Shown here in pieces: positions 17,761 to 25,496 of a DNA stretch of 64,000 nucleotides; position 1 is the stretch's first letter, and each line of letters begins with the position of its first letter. The DNA is from JANQHS01 sp965267505. GTDB lineage: Bacteria; Bacteroidota; Bacteroidia; Cytophagales; CCMP332. The notes under the pieces were generated by a model. The model ran no database searches. It saw only the letters and a program-made list of their open reading frames with translations, and had not been told where the DNA came from. The position numbers and the translations under genes were made by a program. Location: the NCBI GenBank assembly GCA_965267505.1, contig OZ254081.1, positions 372,001 to 436,000 of the forward strand. Reading direction: 5' to 3'.

Positions 17761-18795
17761 ATGCTTCCTGAAATACATATATCTTCAGATTCAAGAGAGA
17801 GACTTAGAAAATTTTTAAAGGATTCTGACTATTCAAATGTCTTGACCCTAGTAGATAAGAATGCTCTTGGGGCATTATTCCATTCAATGGACAAGAATGA
17901 TTTGGGAAGGATTCTTCCCGTAGTCATTACGGAACAGAATAAGACCCTAAAATTTTGTGAAAATCTTTGGGATAAATTCACCGAGTTAAAGATTGATCGA
18001 AAGAGCCTTGTTGTCCTTATTGGAGGAGGAATATTGGGCGACCTCGGAGGATTTTGCGCATCTAGTTTCAAAAGAGGTGTAGATTTTATAAACATACCCA
18101 CCACTCTGTTAGCTATGACCGATGCGGCTATAGGGGGAAAACAAGGCGTGAATTTTCAAGGGATGAAGAACCAGATCGGAACCTTCAACCACCCAAAACT
18201 GATAATCATTGAACCAAAATTTCTAAAGACTCTTCCTGAATCAGAGATTTACAACGGTTATGCAGAGATCTTAAAGCATGCTGCCATCAAGGACAGAGAA
18301 TTCTTTTTTGATTTAAATCAAAACCCAGATCAGATCCTTGATTGGGAACCCATACTTAAAAATTCCATTGGAATAAAGACCGCAATCGTAAAAGAGGATC
18401 CAGAAGAGAAAGGCCCACGCAAACTCTTGAATTTTGGCCACACCTTCGGTCATGCAATGGAATCTTACTTTCTGGAAAAGGGAGAACCAGAAGGTCATGG
18501 ACTTTGTGTTGCGATAGGAATGCTTTTTGAAGCTTCAATAGCATATGGAAAACGAATCCTGGAAGCAGAGGAATTAAAAACTTTTTCAAACAAGGTCCTG
18601 AAATACTATAAGGGACCGAAATTGGATAGAAATGATCTTTTCGAGATCTATGAGCTAATGCAGCATGATAAAAAAAATGAAGCCGGTAGAATCTTAATGA
18701 GCCTAATGACAGAGATCGGAACCGCTGATTATAATCAGGAAGTTACCGAGAACGAATATTGGGAAGGAGCAGAAATTTTCCAAGGTTTAACTTAA
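17761..18795 (+). CDS. aroB: 3-Dehydroquinate synthase
   Basis: Second step of the shikimate pathway: cyclises DAHP to 3-dehydroquinate using NAD and a metal ion. The NAD-binding GGGILGDLGGF and the conserved FINIPTTLLAMTDAAIGGK are present. Metal ligands are expected at Glu in NGYAEILKHA and at two His in NFGHTFGHAME and EPEGHGLCVAIGM. ATG at 17761 gives 344 residues, close to the family length. The frame is open back to a TTG at 17689, but that leader is not family-like and would overlap the divergent proline dehydrogenase promoter. The end of the shikimate pathway feeds menaquinone synthesis, whose genes lie 24 kb away. Confidence 0.96.
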   Translation: MLPEIHISSDSRERLRKFLKDSDYSNVLTLVDKNALGALFHSMDKNDLGRILPVVITEQNKTLKFCENLWDKFTELKIDRKSLVVLIGGGILGDLGGFCASSFKRGVDFINIPTTLLAMTDAAIGGKQGVNFQGMKNQIGTFNHPKLIIIEPKFLKTLPESEIYNGYAEILKHAAIKDREFFFDLNQNPDQILDWEPILKNSIGIKTAIVKEDPEEKGPRKLLNFGHTFGHAMESYFLEKGEPEGHGLCVAIGMLFEASIAYGKRILEAEELKTFSNKVLKYYKGPKLDRNDLFEIYELMQHDKKNEAGRILMSLMTEIGTADYNQEVTENEYWEGAEIFQGLT

Positions 18796-18844
18796 AACGC
18801 AAGATTTCATATTCAGGCTTGTCTAATTAGAAAAACAGAAGAAA

Positions 18845-19411
18845 ATGAATACGATTAGATTATTAGCCATACTAGCGGTTTTGTTTATTGGAGGTAACAA
18901 AACGGTTTTTGCTCAATCACATGAAAGATTTACCAAGCACCATCACTCAGAAAGAGAGAGCATGCTTGAGGATCTTCCAGGAATGACGGAAGAACAACTA
19001 GAGCAATTAAAAGTTTTAAAAAAAGAACAAAAGGAAAGTATCAAGCCAATAAAGGATCAAATGAGGAAGCTCAAAGAAGAAATGAGAGAACTCAGGGAGC
19101 AAGAGGATCCAAATATTGATGCCATGAGGGAAAAAATCATGGAAACGGGAAACCTTAGAACCCAAATTGAATTATCCCAGATTGAGTATCATCAAAAGTT
19201 CAGGGAAGTGTTAACAGAGGAACAACAAGCGGCTTTAAGGGAAAGAAAAAAGGCTCAAAGGGAAAAGCATATGGCCCACAGAAAAATGATGAAAGAACAC
19301 CACCAAGAAATGAGGGAATTTCATCAGAAAATGAGAGAGGAAAGAAAGCAAATGCGAGAAGGGTGGATGAAAGAAGGCGGAGAGGAAGAAAATGGCAACG
19401 GAGGAGATTGA
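18845..19411 (+). CDS. Spy/CpxP-like periplasmic protein
   Basis: A 188-residue exported, strongly helical and charged protein. The signal peptide is about 1-24 (ending TVFAQ), followed by a His-rich patch (FTKHHHSE). Two Spy/CpxP-type motifs, MTEEQLEQL and LTEEQQAAL, flank a long coiled coil. A tail rich in Met, His, Arg and Glu follows and ends GNGGD. Spy/CpxP proteins are periplasmic chaperones or metal-stress sensors. It lies 18 bases before an ECF sigma gene whose operon also ends in a Spy-like protein, so it is probably either a target or a partner of that regulator. The His/Met content makes metal binding possible but unproven. Confidence 0.8.
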   Translation: MNTIRLLAILAVLFIGGNKTVFAQSHERFTKHHHSERESMLEDLPGMTEEQLEQLKVLKKEQKESIKPIKDQMRKLKEEMRELREQEDPNIDAMREKIMETGNLRTQIELSQIEYHQKFREVLTEEQQAALRERKKAQREKHMAHRKMMKEHHQEMREFHQKMREERKQMREGWMKEGGEEENGNGGD

Positions 19412-19429
19412 CATCACCTTTCAAATGAA

Positions 19430-19990
19430 ATGACCAATGATACCTTTATTCAAAGGCTAACCGATGGAGATCAAAAGGCTTTTAAGGAACTTTTTGATGA
19501 ACACTCCCCAAAGGTATTCAACCTATGCCTCAGGATCCTAAGGTCAAAAGAATGGGCAGAGGATATCACTCAGGATGTTTTCATAGAGGTTCACTCCTCC
19601 ATCAAGAATTTCAAAAGCCGATCTTCATTAGGCACCTGGATTTATCGGATTGCGATGAACAAAAGCTTAAACTTTGAAAAAAGGCAGAAAAGGATGTTGG
19701 TAATGAGCAAAATAGGGATCGTGAACAAAGAGAATATTTTTGAAAAAGAAGCTTTTCCTGGTGGAAATGAGGAAGAAAAAGAAAAAGAAAGGTGGCTTTT
19801 TTCCAAGATTGAAGGCCTACCCAAAAACCAGAGGATGGCTTTAACCTTGAGCAAATTGAGAGGGTTGAAGCAGGAAGAAGTAGCTAATATCTTGGGTACT
19901 TCAATATCTTCAGTAGAGTCCCTGGTTTTTCGGGCAAAAAAGAGAATCCAAGAAATGGCAATAAAAGAGGGATTGAATTATGGAACATAA
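19430..19990 (+). CDS. RNA polymerase sigma factor, ECF (sigma-70 family)
   Basis: A 186-residue ECF-type sigma factor. Region 2 is at about 5-80 (FDEHSPKVFNLCLRILRSKE, DITQDVFIEVH, GTWIYRIAMN) and region 4 at about 120-180 (LPKNQRMALTLSKLRGLKQEEVA with the helix-turn-helix SSVESLVFRAKKRIQ). It would direct RNA polymerase to a stress regulon. The stop overlaps the next gene by 11 bases, and the order sigma, small single-helix protein, membrane Spy-like protein mirrors the cnrH/cnrY/cnrX logic of metal-responsive sigma factors. The regulon and inducer are not known. Confidence 0.93.
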   Translation: MTNDTFIQRLTDGDQKAFKELFDEHSPKVFNLCLRILRSKEWAEDITQDVFIEVHSSIKNFKSRSSLGTWIYRIAMNKSLNFEKRQKRMLVMSKIGIVNKENIFEKEAFPGGNEEEKEKERWLFSKIEGLPKNQRMALTLSKLRGLKQEEVANILGTSISSVESLVFRAKKRIQEMAIKEGLNYGT

Positions 19991-20297
19991 AGACATGTTT
20001 GAAAAAGTATTCAGCGAATCTCGGTTTGTTGAACCTGGGAAAGAGCTTTTTGATGGATTCGAAGAAAAACTTGAATCTCAAAAATCGAAGAAAGATCGAT
20101 TTCCTGTGGCTCTGCCCAATCCATCCTCCCTGTCAATTATCTCAATTTTGGTTTTGATTATGGGATTGAATGGCTTTGTGATTTTTGGAACAGCAAATTC
20201 TTCTGAGTCAGAGGTGTCAGATGAAGATTATCAGGAGCTTTTCTTTTTCGATGAAGAAGCAGAAACCTCAGAAATAGAAGGCGATGAACTTTTTTAA
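19980..20297 (+). CDS. Small single-pass membrane protein, candidate anti-sigma factor
   Basis: A 105-residue protein with a charged N-terminal cytoplasmic part (about 1-47), one hydrophobic helix (SLSIISILVLIMGLNGFVIF, about 50-69) and a very acidic outer tail rich in Asp/Glu. It has no recognisable zinc motif (HxxxCxxC). ATG at 19980 overlaps the sigma gene by 11 bases, and its stop overlaps the next gene by 14, so production is probably coupled. Size, topology and position fit a CnrY-like anti-sigma factor that holds the sigma factor at the membrane, but this is inference from context only. Confidence 0.7.
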   Translation: MEHKDMFEKVFSESRFVEPGKELFDGFEEKLESQKSKKDRFPVALPNPSSLSIISILVLIMGLNGFVIFGTANSSESEVSDEDYQELFFFDEEAETSEIEGDELF

Positions 20298-20847
20298 TCA
20301 GATCAGGACACTTTGGATCGCCTTAGGCCTCTTGCTAACCATGAATGTGGCAGCTCTGGGCTGGATATGGATAAGCCATCATGGTCCAGGAAGATTCCCT
20401 CTTCACTTCAAGGAAAGGTCTCATGAAAAGCAATTGAGAAAGGAACTTGAATTAAATCGGGAGCAGGAAGCAAAACTCCATGAAATAAAAAGGTCTCATC
20501 ATGAACAGCTAAGGGCTGAAAAAGAAAAGATCAGTGAACTAAAATTCGAGCTAAAAGAGCTGGCAATGTCGGATGATACCCTTGTGGACCCTGAGCCTAT
20601 TTTACAGGAATTGGCAGAAGCTCAAGAAAGCATTGAAAGAAGCAATTACGAAAATTTAAAAGAAGCCTATTCTTCCCTGGAACCTGAACAAAGAGACAGG
20701 TTTCGTGCTATGGTGGAAAGAAAAGAATTGTCCAAAAGGAGAATTGAAAAAGGAAAAGAAAGAAAAGAAAGAGCAAGAATGAAAAAGGAAAGGGCCAAAG
20801 AAAGACAGCGAAGAATAAAGGAAAGAGAAAAGAAAAGAAGAAAGTAA
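20284..20847 (+). CDS. Membrane-anchored Spy/CnrX-like periplasmic sensor
   Basis: A 187-residue protein with an uncleaved N-terminal helix (IRTLWIALGLLLTMNVAALG, about 7-26). A periplasmic helical domain follows with the CnrX/Spy pattern: LRKELELNREQEAKLHEIK and SLEPEQRDRFRAMVE, plus several His near 32-42 and 60-73. The tail is almost entirely Lys/Arg/Glu. In CnrYXH systems the X protein senses metal in the periplasm and releases the sigma factor from Y. Here it overlaps the candidate anti-sigma gene by 14 bases, which supports the same arrangement. The bound ligand is unknown. Confidence 0.78.
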   Translation: MNFFNQIRTLWIALGLLLTMNVAALGWIWISHHGPGRFPLHFKERSHEKQLRKELELNREQEAKLHEIKRSHHEQLRAEKEKISELKFELKELAMSDDTLVDPEPILQELAEAQESIERSNYENLKEAYSSLEPEQRDRFRAMVERKELSKRRIEKGKERKERARMKKERAKERQRRIKEREKKRRK

Positions 20848-20888
20848 TTCAATCCCCTGCCTTGGATTAATCCTATTATTTTTAGGGC

Positions 20889-22019
20889 ATGATCCGACTC
20901 TCGATCTTCCTGTTGGCCTTTTACTGCATGAGTTTCTCCTCTGCACTATCCCAGATCCAAAACCCCTCACGGGTGGACCCACGCTGGAAAACCGACACTT
21001 CTCTTCGGATCATTGAGCTTAATGAGATAAAAGCCCTATTAGATAGGGATGTATTTCCTGTTTTTAACGATCCAAGTTTCGTTGGAAAAAACAAAGGCTT
21101 GGAGATCTATTACGAAAGAGAACCCGTCATTGTAATTGAAATAGAAGGAAAGAGCAAAGCCTATCCCATGAATGTTCTCACCTTTCATGAGCTAGCCAAT
21201 GATAGACTCTCTGATGTCCCCATATTGGTTTCCTATTGTCCTCTGTGCAACTCGGCTGTGGTTTTTGATAGGACCTTATTGATAGGAGGTATACCCACAG
21301 AATTGAATTTCGGGGTATCAGGGATGTTGAGAAAATCAGATATGATCATGTGGGATAAAGAAACAGAAACCTGGTGGCAACAATTCACAGGGGAGGCAAT
21401 TGTTGGAAAACTCACTTACAAGGTCCTTGACATCTTACCCTCCAGGATAATGTCCCTTGAGGACTATTTTGAACTTTACCCAAAAGGTTTGGTTCTTTCA
21501 AAGTCCAATAAGGAAAATGAAGGGAAGACATATGGCTCAAATCCTTACCATGAATATGATGATCTGAACCGCACTGAATTCAGACATTGGCCTGAAATTG
21601 ATGATAGACTCCCTCCCACTGAAAGAGTTGTTCATGTTACTATCGACGGCCATAATAAATTATATCCTTGGTCAGTAATCCAAAAGAAAGGAGTAATCAA
21701 TGATGAATTTCAGGATGAGCCACTAACGGTATTTTATCAATCTGGGGTCGTATCGATCCTGGACAAGGAAAACATTGAAGAGTCAAAGGATGTAGGTACA
21801 GCCATGGTCTATTTACCATGGATCGATGGGAAACTTGTAAGCTTTAAAAAATCCGGATCTGATTTTATTGATAAACAAACCAGCTCGGTGTGGAATATCA
21901 ATGGAGAATGTGTTTCTGGAAGGTTAAAGGGTAAAAAAATGGAAATGATGAATCATGGCCAGCATTTCGCCTTCGCCTGGCTTTCCTTTTATCCTGATAG
22001 TGAGATCTATTCAGAATAG
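20889..22019 (+). CDS. DUF3179 domain-containing exported protein
   Basis: A 376-residue protein with a signal peptide (about 1-22) and one DUF3179 domain. Hallmarks are KAYPMNVLTFHELANDR, the cysteine pair in SYCPLCNSAVVFDR (near residue 118), SGMLRKSDMIMWD and ETWWQQFTGEAIVGKL. The C-terminal part repeats similar strands and ends NHGQHFAFAW. The family has no settled function; the Cys pair may be a redox or metal site. Its 3' end overlaps the convergent PafA gene by 13 bases. Confidence 0.85.
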   Translation: MIRLSIFLLAFYCMSFSSALSQIQNPSRVDPRWKTDTSLRIIELNEIKALLDRDVFPVFNDPSFVGKNKGLEIYYEREPVIVIEIEGKSKAYPMNVLTFHELANDRLSDVPILVSYCPLCNSAVVFDRTLLIGGIPTELNFGVSGMLRKSDMIMWDKETETWWQQFTGEAIVGKLTYKVLDILPSRIMSLEDYFELYPKGLVLSKSNKENEGKTYGSNPYHEYDDLNRTEFRHWPEIDDRLPPTERVVHVTIDGHNKLYPWSVIQKKGVINDEFQDEPLTVFYQSGVVSILDKENIEESKDVGTAMVYLPWIDGKLVSFKKSGSDFIDKQTSSVWNINGECVSGRLKGKKMEMMNHGQHFAFAWLSFYPDSEIYSE

Positions 22020-23626
22020 ATAGCTTCTTTGATTGAAGCCTCTGTTGCTTTTGAAGGACCATCTATTCCCATAATATCACAAAGAGTCGTTGCTACAGAT
22101 GGAATAGTTACCAGGTTATTGGACACACCTGGTGGGATCAGGGACCCGAACCAAATCAATGGCACATGCCTATCATAATAATGGGGAGTCCCATGGTCAA
22201 CCCCTGTTTTCCAATCTTCTACAAAACCCGGCTCATAAACCACAAATAGGTCTCCTGATCTTCCTTTTACAAATCCATTTTGAACTAAAAGATCAAATTC
22301 TCCTCCTCTTAAGTTTTCGGGTTCCACAATTTCTTTGACACCGGCCTTTGATAAATAGAAGTATTTCAATTTTTCAAAAACCTTGTCTTTTTCCAGGTTC
22401 AATAAATTGATCTTCTCGGTATCCATCCAGATCTGCTCATCATAATAATTCATTATCAGATTCGAATCATTGAAATGATCTAAAAGAACAAGGTTCGCAC
22501 TATCCTTATACTTTTTCATCGGAATCCTTCCCCCACCATTGTTCACAGAATCAATTCTTCCTGGAATATTGGGGATCCCATGATCAGCAGTTAAGAACAA
22601 AACATAGGAATCAGGCCCTAATTCACGGTCAAGAAAGTTTAAAAAGCTTTCGATCTCCTTATCCAATCTTAAATATGCATCAGCGGTTTCTTCAGAATGA
22701 GGGCCATAAGCATGGCCGATCTTATCTGTCCCGGAGATACTGATGGCCAGATAATCCGGAATATCATCCTTTCCTAAGCCTAATTCACTGATGGCAAGCT
22801 TACTTAGATCCAGAATCTCTTTATTCAGATATGGACTTACCAAGAGGTTTCTGTATCCATTCTTTGGAACGGTGACTGAGAAATCTTTTGGCCAACCAGG
22901 GTAGGCCTGTCCAATAAAGGTTCTTTCAAAGCCTAATTCTTTATCGCTAGTGCCAGGATAGGAATCCAATAAGGGCTCCCAAACTTTATCCTGATATTTT
23001 CTTAAAGCCCCTTTATCATTCCAATCTATTACCCAGTCGGGCAGTTCAGAAGTGAAATAATTTGAGCTAACCCAATAAGCCCAATTGTCTATCCAAAAGG
23101 CCAGGTCAGCTTCTTTTCCTGCAGAAAGGATCGCTGCTCTATTCTTTCCTGAGATCCCAACCACCTGGGATGAATCACCGTAGGCCAATTTAAAAGCGTC
23201 ACCTATGGTTGGTGCTAACAAGTTTCTGGGCGAATAAGTACCTGATGAATCAATACCTTCATTCCCTACCACAAAATGATCCGGATCATGAACAGCATAA
23301 ATCTTGGTTTTTTGCTCTTTGCTATACCATGAATTAGCGGCAATTCCATTTACACTTGGAGGAGCACCAGTTGCTATGGTGGCATGACCAGGTGCTGTCA
23401 AGGTGTGGGCATGATTATAGGCGCAATTTCTAAACTCGAATCCTTCCCTTTTTAATCTTTTGAACCCCCCTTCTCCAAAGATCGTATCCAGCCTTTCAAG
23501 TATCTCGAATCTCATTTGATCCACAATCAGGCCAACGGCAAGCTTGGGTTTTTTGACTTCCTTATCCTCCACTGGCTTCGTGCAGGAAAAAGCTAGAAAT
23601 AGGAGAAAAGAAACTACATACCTCAT
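22007..23626 (-). CDS. pafA: Alkaline phosphatase, PafA type
   Basis: Exported phosphatase of the Bacteroidota PafA family, which removes phosphate from many phosphomonoesters and needs no external phosphate-starvation signal in some relatives. The 539-residue protein begins with a lipoprotein signal (FLAFSC, Cys15). Two-metal active-site residues are visible: Asp36 (VDQMRF), Thr77 nucleophile (TLTAPGHAT), Asn98, the GKNRAA Lys/Arg pair, GTDKIGHAYG, TADHGIPN and a last His in GVDHGTPHYYD. The ATG shares one base with the stop of lepA (TAATG), so it is cotranscribed with and translationally close to lepA. Confidence 0.92.
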   Translation of the reverse strand: MRYVVSFLLFLAFSCTKPVEDKEVKKPKLAVGLIVDQMRFEILERLDTIFGEGGFKRLKREGFEFRNCAYNHAHTLTAPGHATIATGAPPSVNGIAANSWYSKEQKTKIYAVHDPDHFVVGNEGIDSSGTYSPRNLLAPTIGDAFKLAYGDSSQVVGISGKNRAAILSAGKEADLAFWIDNWAYWVSSNYFTSELPDWVIDWNDKGALRKYQDKVWEPLLDSYPGTSDKELGFERTFIGQAYPGWPKDFSVTVPKNGYRNLLVSPYLNKEILDLSKLAISELGLGKDDIPDYLAISISGTDKIGHAYGPHSEETADAYLRLDKEIESFLNFLDRELGPDSYVLFLTADHGIPNIPGRIDSVNNGGGRIPMKKYKDSANLVLLDHFNDSNLIMNYYDEQIWMDTEKINLLNLEKDKVFEKLKYFYLSKAGVKEIVEPENLRGGEFDLLVQNGFVKGRSGDLFVVYEPGFVEDWKTGVDHGTPHYYDRHVPLIWFGSLIPPGVSNNLVTIPSVATTLCDIMGIDGPSKATEASIKEAIYSE

Positions 23627-25416
23627 TATGATTCTATTTGAAGGACTGCCATAAATGCATCCTGCGGGATCTCAACACTTCCTACCTGGCGCATTCTTTT
23701 CTTCCCCTTTTTCTGCTTTTCCAGAAGCTTTCTTTTTCGTGTAATATCCCCTCCGTAACATTTAGCAGTCACGTTTTTTCTCAAAGCTTTTACCGTTTCC
23801 CGAGCTATGATCTTTTGGCCAATAGCAGCTTGAATCGCTATTTCAAATTGCTGCCTGGGAAGAAGTTCTTTTAGCTTTTCGCAGATCTTTTTTCCCCAAT
23901 CATAGGCTTTTTGTCTATGTACAATTGCGGATAAAGCATCTACTTTATCTCCATTTAAAAGAATATCCAGCTTGGATAATTGGCTTGGCTTAAAGCCTAT
24001 AAATTCATAATCCAGGGAGGCATATCCCCTTGAAATTGTTTTCAGCTTGTCGAAGAAATCAAAAACTATTTCCGAAAGTGGGATCTCAAAACTAAGTTCT
24101 ACTCTTGAGGAAGTCAGATAAACCTGATTTTGGAGTAATCCTCTTCTATCAATGCACAAACTCATTATAGCTCCCACATACTCAGCTTTGGTGATTATCT
24201 GGGTCTTCACCATGGGTTCTTCAACTTTGGTCAAAAGGTTAGGCTCAGGCATCTCTGAAGGAGCATGAACCTCCATTTCCTCTCCATTTGTAAGGTAGGC
24301 CTGGTAACTGACCGACGGGACTGTGGTTATAACTGTCATCCCGAATTCGCGTTCCAGTCTTTCCTGAACGATCTCCATATGAAGCATTCCCAGGAACCCG
24401 CAACGAAATCCGAATCCCAATGCCGCAGAGGTCTCAGGTTCCCAAACAAGAGAAGCATCATTTAGCTGAAGCTTTTCCATGCTTGTCCTCAATTCTTCAA
24501 ACTCAGAGGTATCAACAGGGTAAATTCCCGCAAAGACCATTGGTTTCACATCTTCAAATCCCTTGATCGCTTCGTCACAGGGTTTATTGACATGGGTGAT
24601 AGTATCACCAACCTTCACTTCGCTTGCGATCTTAATTCCTGAAACCAGATAGCCCACATCACCTGTTCCGATATAGCTCTTGGGCTGGTTCTTCAATTTC
24701 AGAACCCCTACCTCATCGGCATGGTATTCCTTTCTTGTGTTTACAAACTTGACCTGATCGTTCTTTGATAACCTTCCATTGATAACCCTGAAAAGAACCT
24801 CTACTCCTCTATATGGGTTAAAAACCGAATCAAAGATCAAGGCTTGCAACGGTCCATTCTCATCTCCAACCGGAGGAGGGACCCTTTCAATTATTGCCTG
24901 AAGAATATCAGGAACTCCAATACCTTCCTTGGCGGAGGCGTGAATAATTTCTTCCCGGTCACAACCTATCAGGTCAATTACCTGGTCCTCTACCTCCTCA
25001 ACCATGGCCCCAGGTAGGTCGATCTTATTCAGGACCGGAATGATCTCCAGGTCATGTTCAAGTGCAAGATATAAGTTGGATATAGTTTGCGCCTCTATTC
25101 CCTGGGATGCATCGACCACCAATAATGCACCCTCACAAGCAGCAATTGCCCTACTTACTTCATATGAAAAATCAACGTGGCCAGGCGTGTCAATCAGATT
25201 AAGAATGTAGTTTTTTCCTTCATTCTTATATTCCATTTGGATCGCATGACTCTTAATGGTGATCCCTCTTTCCTGCTCCAGGTCCATGTCATCAAGGACC
25301 TGAGCTTTCATCTCCCTGTTGGTCAGGGTTCCTGTTGCCTCCAATAATCGATCAGCAAGTGTTGATTTGCCATGATCGATATGAGCAATGATGCAAAAAT
25401 TTCTTATCGTATCCAT
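23626..25416 (-). CDS. lepA: Elongation factor 4 (LepA)
   Basis: Ribosomal back-translocating GTPase, 596 residues, the usual length. G motifs are IAHIDHGKSTL (P-loop), DTPGHVDFSYE (switch II) and NKIDLPGA. Domain II, domains III/V and the LepA-specific C-terminal domain follow, with a basic end (TRKRKLLEKQKKGKKRMR). The ATG at 25416 follows a perfect -7 box at 25431-25438. It is divergent from the patatin gene and overlaps pafA by one base downstream. Confidence 0.98.
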   Translation of the reverse strand: MDTIRNFCIIAHIDHGKSTLADRLLEATGTLTNREMKAQVLDDMDLEQERGITIKSHAIQMEYKNEGKNYILNLIDTPGHVDFSYEVSRAIAACEGALLVVDASQGIEAQTISNLYLALEHDLEIIPVLNKIDLPGAMVEEVEDQVIDLIGCDREEIIHASAKEGIGVPDILQAIIERVPPPVGDENGPLQALIFDSVFNPYRGVEVLFRVINGRLSKNDQVKFVNTRKEYHADEVGVLKLKNQPKSYIGTGDVGYLVSGIKIASEVKVGDTITHVNKPCDEAIKGFEDVKPMVFAGIYPVDTSEFEELRTSMEKLQLNDASLVWEPETSAALGFGFRCGFLGMLHMEIVQERLEREFGMTVITTVPSVSYQAYLTNGEEMEVHAPSEMPEPNLLTKVEEPMVKTQIITKAEYVGAIMSLCIDRRGLLQNQVYLTSSRVELSFEIPLSEIVFDFFDKLKTISRGYASLDYEFIGFKPSQLSKLDILLNGDKVDALSAIVHRQKAYDWGKKICEKLKELLPRQQFEIAIQAAIGQKIIARETVKALRKNVTAKCYGGDITRKRKLLEKQKKGKKRMRQVGSVEIPQDAFMAVLQIES

Positions 25417-25430
25417 CCCAAAAATCGCTG

Positions 25431-25438
25431 CAAAAATA
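25431..25438 (-). promoter_or_regulatory. -7 box TATTTTTG for lepA
   Basis: Perfect TAnnTTTG followed by C on the minus strand, 14 bases before the lepA ATG. No clear TTG -33 element at 17-19 bases. Confidence 0.5.
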
Positions 25439-25496
25439 GCAATTAGGAAATGTCGGCATTCGTTTTGAACAGGGGATTATTATATTCCCATTAACA

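Noticed and set aside
20656..20982. Minus-strand Phe/Ser-rich frames opposite the Spy-like gene
   Set aside because: They mirror the Lys/Arg/Glu-rich coding strand (TTT/TCT runs); not real membrane proteins.
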